From Enterococcus sp. PF1-24 (lineage in GTDB: Bacteria; Bacillota; Bacilli; Lactobacillales; Enterococcaceae): 64,000 nt of DNA. The stretch covers positions 1 through 64,000 of the forward strand of contig NZ_JARXWL010000010.1 of assembly GCF_029893325.1 (NCBI RefSeq). The letters are read 5' to 3'. The notes beneath the pieces were generated by a model that did not search any database, had not been told where the DNA came from, and was given only the letters and a program-made list of their open reading frames with translations. The position numbers and the translations under genes are program-made. Position 1 is the first letter of the stretch; the number at the start of each line of letters is the position of its first letter. Shown one piece after another: positions 1 through 8,694 of this stretch.

Positions 1-88
1 AAAGTCAGAAAGCAATCTGGCATTTTAATTACCGCAATAAATATGATGAAACTATCAAAAGTAAGATAATAATAATTAAATCATACCT

Positions 89-143
89 AAAAAAAAAGAA
101 ATCCCACAAAACCATAATGGTTTTCATAGAATTTCTTTTTTTT
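89..143 (-). terminator. Intrinsic terminator of the rhodanese operon
   Basis: An A/T-rich outer stem (93-102 with 131-140) encloses a second stem (108-115 with 117-124). Runs of A and T on the two flanks would let it work in either direction. It lies just past the stop codon of the minus-strand rhodanese gene. Nothing else is recognisable in bases 1-196. Confidence 0.6.
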
Positions 144-196
144 GAAACTACGAACATAATTTACTTATGTCACAGCCCCTTTTTGTTCACTAATTT

Positions 197-559
197 TTAC
201 AATGTTTCGATTGGTAAATTCATGCCTTTCCAACCTTCTAAGGCTCCGGCAAGTTCATAAGCTTCAAAACCAGCAGATAATAAAATAAGCAAAGCAGTTT
301 TTCCTAAAGTTGTGCCGCCTGTCCAATCGTAAACCACATAAGTTTTACTTTTATCTAATTCATCTAAATGACTAGCTAACTCTTTAGCAGGAATTGCTAG
401 CGCACCTTTGATTTGGTCCTTTTTCACTGCGGCAGGTGCATTGCGGACATCAAGCACCACGTAAGGTGAATCGGCATTGTCCATATTTTCTAAAACGGTA
501 AAATGATTGATGTACAAACTAAGGTAAGTTTCTAGTAATTCGATTTTTTTGTTTTCCAT
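197..559 (-). CDS. Rhodanese-like domain protein without catalytic cysteine
   Basis: A single rhodanese-like domain of 120 residues. Residues 33-45 carry the LDVRN motif of the first half, and the C-terminus has the typical G-ALEGWKG ending. Active rhodaneses place a cysteine in the loop after the VVY strand. Here that strand reads VVYDWTGG, so Asp replaces Cys, and the whole protein contains no cysteine. Sulfurtransferase activity is therefore unlikely, and a binding or sensing role is inferred. The start lies 3 bp after the stop of the upstream MarR gene, so the two are almost certainly co-transcribed and the MarR protein may respond to whatever this domain handles. Confidence 0.85.
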   Translation of the reverse strand: MENKKIELLETYLSLYINHFTVLENMDNADSPYVVLDVRNAPAAVKKDQIKGALAIPAKELASHLDELDKSKTYVVYDWTGGTTLGKTALLILLSAGFEAYELAGALEGWKGMNLPIETL

Positions 560-562
560 GAT

Positions 563-1087
563 TTATTGCTCCATTTCTTGGGCACCTTTTTTCGTGCCTT
601 TTCCAATTTTGTTTAATAGGGCGGAAAATTGCTGGATATCTTCATTAGATAGGTCGCTGAAGATCGTGTTTACAATCTGAAAGTTTTTAGGCAGAAAATT
701 ATCTAAAACTTGTAAGCCTTCTGCGGTCAACTGAACCGATAAGGAACGTTTATCGTCAGGAGACGCTGTCTTGGTTAACCAATTTTTAGCTTCCATAGCT
801 TTTAATAATTTACTGACGGTGGCACGGGTAGCGCCTAATTTATCGGCGATGACAGAAGGCAGCAAGCTGCGATTCGGTGCCTGTTTTAAAAACATCAGAA
901 TGATAAATCTTGATTCACTAAGGTCGTTTTTATCAAGGACGGTATCGTAAATTTTTTGCATATTGCGATAAGTCCATTGAAAATCAATAAATAATTCGAC
1001 CATTTGGGAATTCAGCTCAGCGTAAGCCTGATTCATAAGTTCAATCCGCTGATTATCGGGGCGATCAATAAAATTAAAGTTATCCAT
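563..1087 (-). CDS. MarR family transcriptional regulator
   Basis: A 174-residue winged-helix regulator. The recognition region (about residues 78-125) includes a helix-turn-helix reading IADKLGATRATVSKLLKAM, followed by the wing with the conserved D-DKRS motif and LTAEG. N- and C-terminal helices would form the dimer interface. It is the first gene of a two-gene minus-strand operon with the rhodanese-like gene. A 12-bp perfect palindrome sits 22 bp upstream of the start, consistent with autoregulation. The ligand cannot be read from the sequence. Confidence 0.9.
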   Translation of the reverse strand: MDNFNFIDRPDNQRIELMNQAYAELNSQMVELFIDFQWTYRNMQKIYDTVLDKNDLSESRFIILMFLKQAPNRSLLPSVIADKLGATRATVSKLLKAMEAKNWLTKTASPDDKRSLSVQLTAEGLQVLDNFLPKNFQIVNTIFSDLSNEDIQQFSALLNKIGKGTKKGAQEMEQ

Positions 1088-1100
1088 AAGTCATTCTCTC

Positions 1101-1130
1101 CTATATAATTAGCTAGCTAACTATTAGGTT
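1101..1130 (-). promoter_or_regulatory. Palindromic operator candidate for the MarR gene
   Basis: TTAGCTAGCTAA at 1109-1120 is a perfect 12-bp palindrome inside a longer imperfect one. It lies between the MarR start codon and its presumed promoter. Palindromes of this size next to marR genes are commonly the protein's own binding site; that assignment is inferred. Confidence 0.5.
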
Positions 1131-1255
1131 ATCACACACTAATTTACGACTGTCAATAAAAAAATTACAACCAATTTCGGTGGAAATCTCCACGAAACAG
1201 TTGATTTTCTGTTAAAATAGCCATAATCAAACTATTTTAAAGGAGGGAAATCTTC

Positions 1256-2914
1256 TTGAAATTAACGAAACTCTACCTTTCAGAAAATCAGCAGTGGTTT
1301 CCAAAATTGCAAGCTAGTCAATTGCTGTTGCCTTTTTACGATAGTCATGCCCAAGGTCGCAAAGAATTGGCGCTTGGCGCGAAAAAAGGCGAAAGCTATT
1401 TAGTTAAAAACGCGGGTCAGCGGTTTTTTATACAAGTGGAAGTTGCAAGCGGAATCTGCACCGTTAAAAATTTATTGGCAACTGATTTATTTTCACAACA
1501 AAAAATAGTTGTCTGGCTGGAACAAGCGGCACGAGCTTTATTTGCAAAAGAAATTCGCTTAGATTTTTCAAAATCTCAAGGGACTTTTTGGTCAGAAAAC
1601 TTATTGGCGGCAGGTTTCCAGCAAAACGGGCAAGTTTTCACGAAAAAAATAACAGTGAAGTGGGGATTGGCTTTTGGTGGTGGCGGCTCCCATGGGGCAT
1701 ATCAAATTGGCGTATGGCAAGCTTTGCGAGAGCTGGAACTGCCGATAGCAGTAGTCAGTGGCACGTCAGTCGGGGCGTTAAATGGTGCTTTGTTTGCGCA
1801 AGGTGATTTTGAAGCGGCGAAAGAGTTATGGCAAGATTTAGCGACGGCAGGTGTGTTGCAATTTCCCGCCGCAGCGGAAAAAACCGAAACTTTGCAAGCT
1901 TTAATCGCACAAATTGCTTCTTTGACTAGTCATGCGCTAGTGCATCAAGGGGTTTCCACGGCACCTTTGCAGAAAATTTTAAAGGGTTTAGTTTCTCATG
2001 AAAAAATGGCAGCGAAGCAGGTTGATTTTTCTTTTGTTACCACCCGCTTACGGGGCTTAAAAGAAACCGTGATTACTTATCAAGAGACCACGCAAGAGGA
2101 ATGGTTGCAGTGGTTATTGGCTTCAGCTTCCTTTTTTCCCGCGATGGCGGCGCAAAAAATCAAGGGGGAAGCCTATATTGACGGCGGTTACCGCAACAAT
2201 CTTCCGGTGGATTTGCTTTACGAAAAAGAGGTAACTGACTGTTTAGCGGTGGACGTCAAAGGTCCCGGGATAACTAAAATCGTAACGAAACCAGCGGCAG
2301 TCAATCAGTTGGCGCTCCATAGCCCGTGGTCTTTAGGTTCGTTTCTACTATTTTCCCCTGAGCGCTCGCAAGATAATTTGCAGTTAGGTTATTTGGAAAC
2401 TTTAAAAACCTTTGGTCGCTTGCAAGGTTACTGGTACAGTTTTACTTTAACTAGTAATTTTGAAGAAGATTGGCGAAAATTTTATGAAAAATGGCAAAAT
2501 TGGTTAGGCAAAGAAAATATACTGCCAATTGATGAAATGTTGAAAAAATTGCGTAAGTTTTATCGTAAGGCCGTTGTTTGGGAAAATTGTGGCTTGGTTT
2601 TCTATGAATTAATCGGGAAACTACTCGCCATTGACCCGACGGTTGTTTATAATGAAAGTGAGTTTAAAGCAGCTCTTTCCCGACGAGAAGCTGGCGCGGT
2701 CCATAGTGAGTTGTCTTTAAGTGAGTGGCTGCAGAAGTATTATCGAGAAAACAGCCCTTTAGCCGAAGAAAAACAGATTTTTTGGGCTTATCAACAGTTG
2801 CAGGAGCAAGGAACAGCTTGGTGCAACGAACTATTAACCGTATATAAATTATTTCCAGTTCAGATGATGTTGGCGGGCTTTTTATTAGAGATTAATCAAA
2901 CAGAGGAAGGATGA
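1256..2914 (+). CDS. Patatin-like phospholipase (RssA/NTE type)
   Basis: A 552-residue protein with a patatin-type Ser-Asp dyad hydrolase core at about residues 136-330. The oxyanion motif GGGGSHG is at 141-147, the nucleophile elbow GTSVG at 169-173 (Ser171) and the DGG motif at 309-311 (Asp309). Patatins hydrolyse acyl esters of membrane lipids; the substrate here is unknown. About 133 N-terminal residues precede the core and end in an L-AGF pattern reminiscent of a GNAT fold, but that resemblance is weak. A C-terminal helical region of about 200 residues follows. There is no signal peptide, so it should be cytoplasmic. TTG was chosen as start because AAAGGAGGG lies 8 bp upstream. It is followed by the PC4-like and yicC genes within 7 bp and 2 bp. 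Confidence 0.85.
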   Translation: MKLTKLYLSENQQWFPKLQASQLLLPFYDSHAQGRKELALGAKKGESYLVKNAGQRFFIQVEVASGICTVKNLLATDLFSQQKIVVWLEQAARALFAKEIRLDFSKSQGTFWSENLLAAGFQQNGQVFTKKITVKWGLAFGGGGSHGAYQIGVWQALRELELPIAVVSGTSVGALNGALFAQGDFEAAKELWQDLATAGVLQFPAAAEKTETLQALIAQIASLTSHALVHQGVSTAPLQKILKGLVSHEKMAAKQVDFSFVTTRLRGLKETVITYQETTQEEWLQWLLASASFFPAMAAQKIKGEAYIDGGYRNNLPVDLLYEKEVTDCLAVDVKGPGITKIVTKPAAVNQLALHSPWSLGSFLLFSPERSQDNLQLGYLETLKTFGRLQGYWYSFTLTSNFEEDWRKFYEKWQNWLGKENILPIDEMLKKLRKFYRKAVVWENCGLVFYELIGKLLAIDPTVVYNESEFKAALSRREAGAVHSELSLSEWLQKYYRENSPLAEEKQIFWAYQQLQEQGTAWCNELLTVYKLFPVQMMLAGFLLEINQTEEG

Positions 2915-2920
2915 GCAGTT

Positions 2921-3154
2921 GTGGCAGAAGCTTTTTCTTATGAAATTTTAGAAGAAATCGCCGTTTTATCGGAAAATCCGAAAGGTTGGCGCAAGGAATT
3001 AAATTTAGTCAGTTGGAATGGTCGACCCGCTAAATTCGATTTGCGAGATTGGGCACCAGAACATGAAAAAATGGGCAAAGGTGTAACTTTATCTAACGAA
3101 GAATTTCAAGCATTACAAGCAGCACTAAAAAAAATGGAGAATGGAGAAGTCTAA
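2921..3154 (+). CDS. YdbC/PC4-like ssDNA-binding family protein
   Basis: A 77-residue protein recognisable by WRKELNLVSWNGRPAKFDLR and the following W-PEHEKMGKGVTL. These fit the bacterial YdbC family related to the PC4/p15 transcription coactivator, which forms dimers binding single-stranded DNA. The GTG start has GAGGAAGG about 10 bp upstream, and the gene begins 6 bp after the patatin stop. The short distance to yicC suggests one operon. Its role in bacteria is poorly defined, so only family membership is claimed. Confidence 0.8.
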   Translation: MAEAFSYEILEEIAVLSENPKGWRKELNLVSWNGRPAKFDLRDWAPEHEKMGKGVTLSNEEFQALQAALKKMENGEV

Positions 3155-3156
3155 TT

Positions 3157-4035
3157 ATGAAAAGTATGACTGGTTTTGGCAAGGCAACTTTAGAATCAGA
3201 AATTTATCTAATTGATGTGGAAATCAAAAGCGTTAATCACCGTTTTTTAGATATGCAAATTCGCGCACCGCGGCAAATTAACCCCTTTGAATTAACGATT
3301 CGCCAAGAAATCAAAGAAAATATCCAAAGAGGTCGCTTGGAAGTTTTTGTTAATTTAAAAGAAAAAGCCAGCGCCACTAAAGAAGTCGTTGTGCAGTGGC
3401 CGTTGATTAATAGTTTATTAGCTGAACTAGCAGTGGGGATGCCTGAAAGCTCATCAGAAAAAATTCTGAAAAAAGTGTTGCCTACTTTGGTTACCCAAGA
3501 TGCTTATATCACTATTGAAGAGCAACAAGGCAACGTGGAAGAGTTGGAAAACTTAGTAATCACAGCGGTGAAACAAGCCGCCACTAACCTAAATCAAAGC
3601 CGTGCCCAAGAAGGTCAAGGCATCCAGGCTGTTTTAGAAGAAAATCGTCAAATGTTGCTGGAGGTAATCAATAATTTAGCAACTTTCAATGAAAGTTATG
3701 AAGCCGATTTCCAACAACGTTTTGAATCGAAACTGCGCCAGTGGTTAGGGGATAAAGTCACTGAAGACCGCCTGTTAACAGAAATCGCTTTGTTAATTGA
3801 ACGGGGCGATATTCACGAAGAATTAGATCGCTTAAATATTCATCTACAGAGCTTAGCGCAAATGCTAGAGAAAACCACACCAATCGGGCGAGAGTTGGAC
3901 TTCTTAATTCAAGAAATGAATCGCGAAGTCAACACCATTGGCTCAAAAAGCACCAACATCGAAATTAAAAACATGGTAGTTCAGTTGAAAACCATTTTAG
4001 AGAAGATTCGCGAGCAAATTCAGAACGTGGAGTAG
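3157..4035 (+). CDS. YicC/YloC family endoribonuclease
   Basis: A 292-residue full-length member. The N-terminus MKSMTGFGKA, the VEIKSVNHRFLD segment and the C-terminal DFLIQEMNREVNTIGSKS motif are hallmarks of the YicC family (YicC_N and DUF1732 domains). Members of this family have been reported to cleave RNA. In many Firmicutes this gene lies directly upstream of gmk; here gmk is 13.6 kb downstream, after two sugar operons. It is the last gene of the patatin/PC4/yicC operon and is followed by a strong terminator. Confidence 0.9.
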   Translation: MKSMTGFGKATLESEIYLIDVEIKSVNHRFLDMQIRAPRQINPFELTIRQEIKENIQRGRLEVFVNLKEKASATKEVVVQWPLINSLLAELAVGMPESSSEKILKKVLPTLVTQDAYITIEEQQGNVEELENLVITAVKQAATNLNQSRAQEGQGIQAVLEENRQMLLEVINNLATFNESYEADFQQRFESKLRQWLGDKVTEDRLLTEIALLIERGDIHEELDRLNIHLQSLAQMLEKTTPIGRELDFLIQEMNREVNTIGSKSTNIEIKNMVVQLKTILEKIREQIQNVE

Positions 4036-4043
4036 GTAGGGAA

Positions 4044-4096
4044 GCCCTAAAAGAAAATCAGGCGATAGGAGCCGATTTTCTTTTAGAGGCTTTTTA
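4044..4096 (+). terminator. Terminator after yicC
   Basis: A 13-bp perfect stem (4047-4059 with 4074-4086) is extended outward by GCC/GGC pairing and followed by TTTTT. Confidence 0.85.
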
Positions 4097-4108
4097 ATTC
4101 CAATGAAT

Positions 4109-4137
4109 TTGGAATCGTTTCAGTTTTCTGCTATAAT
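4109..4137 (+). promoter_or_regulatory. Promoter of the lacI-type regulator gene with operator-like spacer
   Basis: TTGGAA at 4109-4114, a 17-bp spacer and TATAAT at 4132-4137. The spacer contains GAATCGTTTC (4112-4121), which differs by two bases from the GAAACGTTTC operators of the downstream sugar operon. This suggests autorepression. Confidence 0.7.
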
Positions 4138-4175
4138 GTTTGAATGAAGATAGGTTGGAAAGGATTTCGAAATTT

Positions 4176-5144
4176 ATGAAAGCAACGATGAAAGATGTAG
4201 CAGCACTGGCGGAAGTAGGTGTGGGTACAGTTTCAAGAGTAATCAACGGCGTAAAAGTTAAAGATAAAACAAAAGTAAAAGTCATGGCAGCCATTGCGGA
4301 GTTGAATTATGAGCCTGATGAGTATGCTCGTGGGTTAAAAACTAATCGTAGTAATACAATTGCCTTGATTTTACCAACTATTTGGCATCCTTTTTTCTCT
4401 GAATTTGCTTACTATGTGGAAGAAACTTTGAGTCAAAATGGCTATAAGTTATTTCTATGTAACGCCAACGGAAATGCTGAAAAAGAAAAAGAATACATTC
4501 AAATGATTAAACAGAATAAAGTAGATGGCATTATAGGCATTACTTATTCGGATATTGATAAATACGTATCCTCTAACTTACCTTTTGTCAGTATTGATCG
4601 ACATTTCTCTGAACCGATTTCTTATGTAACAGCGGATAATTATGTAGGCGGGCAAATTGCAGCTCAAGAATTGCTGAATCGCAACTGTAAAAGCTTATGT
4701 TATGTAGGTGGTACCTCTCCTTATCCTAATGAAACCAATAATCGTAAAGCTGGCTTTTATAATGTTTGTGAGGAAAAGGGTTTGCCAGTGAAAACTTTAG
4801 ATATGCCAGAGCCGATTCAACAGTTGGAGCAGCAACTTACTGAATTTTTTACTAACAATCTCGATATTGATGGAATTTTTACTGTTAATGATTACATGGC
4901 TTTGGATGTAATCAAAGTTATGAAAAAGTTAGGGAAACAAGCGCCAACGGATTATCAAATTATCGGTTTTGATGGTGTGAAAATTTCTCAGGAGCGGGAT
5001 TATTTGATTTCAACAATTGTGCAACCGATTGAAGAGATGGCAAAAACGTCAGTAGAAACCTTGATGGCGATGATTCTAAATGAAGAACCGCCTAAAAGAG
5101 TGATTTTACCAGTCTTTTTCCATGGAGGAGAAACGACAAAATAA
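4176..5144 (+). CDS. LacI family sugar-operon repressor
   Basis: A 322-residue LacI/GalR repressor. The N-terminal helix-turn-helix reads MKDVAALAEVGVGTVSRVIN, followed by a hinge helix ending in ARGLKTNRSNTIAL and a periplasmic-binding-protein-like core. A longer reading from a TTG at 4140 would start within 3 bases of the -10 box, so the ATG at 4176 with AAAGGA upstream is preferred. It lies directly upstream of, and in the same direction as, an ABC importer, a GH32 enzyme and a fructokinase. Two GAAACGTTTC operators precede that operon. The inducer is probably sucrose, fructose or a derivative, by analogy with the pneumococcal sus locus. Confidence 0.9.
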   Translation: MKATMKDVAALAEVGVGTVSRVINGVKVKDKTKVKVMAAIAELNYEPDEYARGLKTNRSNTIALILPTIWHPFFSEFAYYVEETLSQNGYKLFLCNANGNAEKEKEYIQMIKQNKVDGIIGITYSDIDKYVSSNLPFVSIDRHFSEPISYVTADNYVGGQIAAQELLNRNCKSLCYVGGTSPYPNETNNRKAGFYNVCEEKGLPVKTLDMPEPIQQLEQQLTEFFTNNLDIDGIFTVNDYMALDVIKVMKKLGKQAPTDYQIIGFDGVKISQERDYLISTIVQPIEEMAKTSVETLMAMILNEEPPKRVILPVFFHGGETTK

Positions 5145-5150
5145 TAAAGG

Positions 5151-5184
5151 AGAAGGGCTAATTTTTTAAAATTAGCTCTTTATT
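5151..5184 (+). terminator. Terminator after the LacI-type gene
   Basis: A perfect stem GCTAATTTT/AAAATTAGC (5157-5176) is followed by a T-rich run. Confidence 0.75.
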
Positions 5185-5231
5185 TGCGTAATAAGGAATA
5201 GCACAATAGTAAATATTTTTTTTAAATAATC

Positions 5232-5314
5232 TTGACAGCCAAGTATTTCGATGGTATCTTTTAAGTGGAAATTGAAACGTTTCCACTTTTTTAAAACAAA
5301 ATCGGAAACGTTTC
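5232..5314 (+). promoter_or_regulatory. Sucrose-operon promoter with two LacI-type operators
   Basis: TTGACA (5232-5237), 17-bp spacer, TATCTT (5255-5260). GAAACGTTTC occurs twice downstream of the -10 box, at 5274-5283 and 5305-5314. The copies are 31 bp apart, close to three helical turns, so two dimers could sit on the same face of the DNA. Both centres have the CG dyad typical of LacI-family operators. The arms do not fit the CcpA cre consensus well. Confidence 0.8.
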
Positions 5315-5331
5315 AAAAATAAGGAGGATAC

Positions 5332-6648
5332 ATGATGAAGAAAAGATTAATGTCAATGGCCACAGTAACTGCTTTAGCGTTAGGAGGATTAGCTGGTTGT
5401 GGCGGTAGTAAAGAAGCTAGTAGCAGTAGTGATCCGGGAGAAATTAAGGTTTGGGTTCAGTTTTCTGATGAAACGCCAGAAGGAAAAGCGTGGGAAGAAG
5501 TTGTTGAAAATTTTAATGCTGAATATGAAGGTGAATTTAAAGCAGTAACAGAATATATTCCTCGTAGCGGCAGCGGTGGTGGTTATGAAGATAAAGTAAA
5601 TGCAGCGATTACAACAGATAGTTTACCAGATATTATTACTTTGGATGGACCGAATACAGCTGCTTACGCACATTCCGGTGTGATTGCGCCTTTGGAGGAA
5701 TACTTGGAAGACGCCGATATGGATGATGTATTAGATAGTATTATTCAGCAAGGAACTTACGATGGAAAAATGTATGCTTTTGGTTTTTCAGAATCAAATG
5801 TAGGAATTTATTATAATAAAGCATTGTTTAAAGAAGCTGGTATTACCGCTGAAGAAATGCCGACTTTGGAAAATCCGTGGACTTGGAGCGAGTTTCAAGC
5901 AATTTGTCAAAAATTAACAGATAAATATCAAGCTCCAGCAATTGATATGCAACTGGCTTCTAGTGACGAAATGTTAACTTATGCTTATACACCTTTTGTT
6001 TGGTCAAACGGTGGTGAAATTGTTAATGAAACGGGGACTGAAGCTGAAGGCTATTTTAACGAAGAAAAAACAGTTGAAGCTCTATCATTTGTCCAAGATT
6101 TAGTAGAAAAAGAGTATACAACAATTAGTCCTATTGAAAAAGGCTTTGAAACTGGCAAATATGCAATGTTGTTAAGTGGTTCTTGGGCAATGGCTGATTT
6201 AGATGAAAATTATCAAGATATCGAGTACGGTATCTTACCCTATCCAGTTTCTGATAAGACGAAGCAATTAGTTTCGCCAACGGGTAGCTGGCAATTAGCA
6301 ATGACGACGAAAACAGAGAAAAAAGATGCTTCAGCAGCGTTTATCAAATTTGCGACCAACACAGAATCAAGCAAAATTATTAGTTTAGGGAATAGTGTTT
6401 TACCAATCAGAAATTCAACAATTGAATTGATCAAAGATGAAGTTTCTGAAGGCATGCAAGTTTTAATGGAACAAAATCAAATTTCTGGTCATGCACGTCC
6501 GGTTGTAGTGGCTTATCCACAAGTTTCGAGAGCCTTCCAACAAGCTATTCAAGATGTCAGTTATTTTGAAGAAAATCCCGACGTTCAAAAAATCGCCGAC
6601 AGCCGTGCTACCGAAATGCAACAAGCAATCAACAATTCTTTGAAATAA
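5332..6648 (+). CDS. Sugar ABC transporter substrate-binding lipoprotein
   Basis: A 438-residue extracellular solute-binding protein of the CUT1 carbohydrate type. The N-terminus has a lipoprotein signal ending in LAGC with the lipidated Cys at residue 23, followed by a Ser-rich linker. The body has the family pattern with WSNGGEIV and SGSWAMADL. It should be tethered to the outer face of the membrane and pass sugar to the two downstream permeases. The start has AAGGAGGAT upstream; a second ATG follows immediately. It is the first gene after the LacI-regulated promoter. A palindromic repeat element begins right at its stop codon and separates it from the permease genes. Confidence 0.9.
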   Translation: MMKKRLMSMATVTALALGGLAGCGGSKEASSSSDPGEIKVWVQFSDETPEGKAWEEVVENFNAEYEGEFKAVTEYIPRSGSGGGYEDKVNAAITTDSLPDIITLDGPNTAAYAHSGVIAPLEEYLEDADMDDVLDSIIQQGTYDGKMYAFGFSESNVGIYYNKALFKEAGITAEEMPTLENPWTWSEFQAICQKLTDKYQAPAIDMQLASSDEMLTYAYTPFVWSNGGEIVNETGTEAEGYFNEEKTVEALSFVQDLVEKEYTTISPIEKGFETGKYAMLLSGSWAMADLDENYQDIEYGILPYPVSDKTKQLVSPTGSWQLAMTTKTEKKDASAAFIKFATNTESSKIISLGNSVLPIRNSTIELIKDEVSEGMQVLMEQNQISGHARPVVVAYPQVSRAFQQAIQDVSYFEENPDVQKIADSRATEMQQAINNSLK

Positions 6649-6815
6649 GAAAAGCAGAAGGGTTTGTTCTGCACCCGAGCAAAGTGCAGAATCAAATTAT
6701 AGCGATGATTTTTATCGCGAATTTTATTTTCACTTTGTCGAGTGGTGCAAAGCCCTGTAGCTAGACATAAAGAAAAGCAGAAAGACTTGTTCAACTTCTG
6801 AAGTGAAATGAAAAA
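6648..6815 (-). repeat. 123-bp palindromic intergenic repeat, plus partial second unit
   Basis: One full unit runs from AGAAAAGC at 6648 to AGAAAAGC at 6771, a period of 123 bp. The start of a second, degenerate unit follows. The reverse complement aligns along its length with the two tandem units at 24094-24346. Inside, GCACCCGAGCAAAGTG (about 6671-6686) can pair with CACTTTGTCGAGTGGTGC (about 6731-6748). The whole unit therefore folds as a long hairpin. It fills the gap between the binding-protein gene and the permeases, where it could act as a partial terminator or an RNA-stability element. The remaining bases up to 6957 show nothing further except the permease ribosome-binding site (AAAGGGGG). 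Confidence 0.8.
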
Positions 6816-6957
6816 AAGATTTCTTTTTAGATTCAAGGGATAAATTTAAGAGTGACTAAGGCATAAATTTTAAACGAGTATTAGTTTCAACTGATGTGAT
6901 TGTCTGACTGTTTATAATTGATGTCTTAGTCTTTAATTGTAAAGGGGGCTTTAATAA

Positions 6958-7842
6958 ATGTTAAAAAAACCTACGGCTAAAGAAAATATACTAGGGTATA
7001 GCTTTTTAGCACCGGCGCTATTATTAATAATTATATTTTTGATTATACCTGTTGCGATGGTGGTCTATTATGCATTTACTGATTATTATTTATTAACACC
7101 AGATGCTCGCCAATTTGTTGGCTTAGATAATTTTAAAAGGTTAGTTAGTGATCCGATTTTTATTAAAAGTATTTGGAATACTGCGAAATTTGTGATTTGG
7201 ATTATTCCTGTTCAACTGGGAGCTGCCTTAGGGATGGCTTTAATTATTAATAAACAACGAAAAGGCAACATGTTTTTCAAAGTGGCTTTCTTTGCGCCAG
7301 TGGTAATGTCATTGGTTGTTATTTCGATTTTATGGCTGTATTTATTGAATCCTAATGAAGGGTTAATTAATACTCTACTTAGTAAAATCGGAATTGCTAG
7401 TCAGCCCTTTTTAACTAGTCCCAAACAAGCGATGTATACGATTGTTTTTGTTTCTGCTTGGCAAGGGGCAGGCTATCAAATGTTGCTATTTTTAGGCGGG
7501 ATGCAAAATATTTCGCAAGATGTTTATGAAGCAGCTGAAATTGATGGTTTTTCAAAATTTCAACAGTTTCGCTATATCACGATGCCACTATTAAAACCGA
7601 CTACTATTTTTATTTTATTGACCACTTTGATTTCAGCTTTCAAATTAATTGTTCAACCAATGGTTATGACGCAAGGTGGGCCGATGGGGTCAACGATGAC
7701 GATGGTTTACTACATTTATCAAACAGGCTTTACAGATCGCTTAGTGGGATACTCAAGCTCGATTGCCTTAGTCTTTACAACTGTAATCGGTCTAATAACG
7801 ATTGCTCAAAGAAAACTGGTTAAGGAGGATGAAGAAGCATGA
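6958..7842 (+). CDS. Sugar ABC transporter permease (MalF/UgpA type)
   Basis: A 294-residue membrane protein with six predicted transmembrane segments. The cytoplasmic EAA loop reads YEAAEIDGFSKFQQFRYITMPLLKP, which docks the ATPase. With the next gene it forms the heterodimeric channel of the importer. No ATP-binding subunit is encoded nearby, so a shared MsmK-type ATPase encoded elsewhere is inferred. The stop overlaps the next start by 4 bp (ATGA), indicating translational coupling. Confidence 0.9.
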   Translation: MLKKPTAKENILGYSFLAPALLLIIIFLIIPVAMVVYYAFTDYYLLTPDARQFVGLDNFKRLVSDPIFIKSIWNTAKFVIWIIPVQLGAALGMALIINKQRKGNMFFKVAFFAPVVMSLVVISILWLYLLNPNEGLINTLLSKIGIASQPFLTSPKQAMYTIVFVSAWQGAGYQMLLFLGGMQNISQDVYEAAEIDGFSKFQQFRYITMPLLKPTTIFILLTTLISAFKLIVQPMVMTQGGPMGSTMTMVYYIYQTGFTDRLVGYSSSIALVFTTVIGLITIAQRKLVKEDEEA

Positions 7843-8687
7843 GAAAAAAATTTGGACCCATGACGATTCTTGAATATGCTTTGTTACTGTTGTTAGCTGC
7901 TTTATTTATCTTTCCGATGATTTGGATGGTGGTTTCTTCCATGAAACCTGAAGCTGATGTTTATAACAACCTTTCTTCTTTAAAGGCTTTCTTACCCAGT
8001 TTAAATCCCACTAATTGGTTTAAAACTTATCAGGAAGTGATTGAACGGTTTAGCATCGTAACTTATTTATTAAATAGTATTTTTTATGGGTTAACCTTTG
8101 CTTTTGGTTCAATTATTGTCAATTCTTTAGCTGGTTTTGCATTTGCTAAGCTTAATTTCGTTGGCAAGAAATTTATTTTTGGTGTTTTATTAGCGTTGCT
8201 AATTGTACCGATGGAAACCGTGCTAATTCCACAGTTTACTATCATTAATACATTAGGTTTAGTTAATAATCGTTTAGCAGTTATTTTGCCAGCGATGGCC
8301 AGTGCCTTTAATATTTATCTGTTTCGCAATTTCTTTATTGCCATTCCAGAAGAGATTATTGAATCTGCTAAATTAGATGGAGCAGGTATTGTTAGAATAT
8401 TTTTCCGGATTATGTTGCCAATGTCAAAACCGGCAATTGCTACAGTAGGCGTGTTATCTTTTATTGGTAGCTGGAATGACTATATTTGGCCGCTGATGGT
8501 GTTAACTGACCGAAGCAAATTTTCTATGCAAGTTGCGATTACCACGATTAACACTACGCAACCAGTTTATATTAATCAAGTAATGGCGGTTTTAACGATT
8601 TCGACGATACCATTAATTATTGTTTATGTTGTCGCACAAAAATATATTCTTCAAGGACTAGGTGGTTCTGGTACGGGAATTAAGTAG
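7839..8687 (+). CDS. Sugar ABC transporter permease (MalG/UgpE type)
   Basis: A 282-residue partner permease with about six membrane segments. The EAA motif is in IESAKLDGAGIVRIFFRIMLP, and the C-terminus reads QKYILQGLGGSGTGIK as in MsmG/UgpE proteins. It is translationally coupled to the preceding permease and followed within 7 bp by the GH32 gene. This layout (regulator, binding protein, two permeases, GH32) resembles the streptococcal sus locus apart from gene order. Confidence 0.9.
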   Translation: MRKKFGPMTILEYALLLLLAALFIFPMIWMVVSSMKPEADVYNNLSSLKAFLPSLNPTNWFKTYQEVIERFSIVTYLLNSIFYGLTFAFGSIIVNSLAGFAFAKLNFVGKKFIFGVLLALLIVPMETVLIPQFTIINTLGLVNNRLAVILPAMASAFNIYLFRNFFIAIPEEIIESAKLDGAGIVRIFFRIMLPMSKPAIATVGVLSFIGSWNDYIWPLMVLTDRSKFSMQVAITTINTTQPVYINQVMAVLTISTIPLIIVYVVAQKYILQGLGGSGTGIK

Positions 8688-8694
8688 GAGTGAA

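Noticed and set aside
4140-4175. TTG start for the LacI-type gene
   Set aside because: It lies three bases after the -10 box, at the expected transcription start.
6585-6836. Minus-strand open frame overlapping the end of the binding-protein gene
   Set aside because: It lies in the palindromic repeat and antisense to a clear gene, with no recognisable domain.
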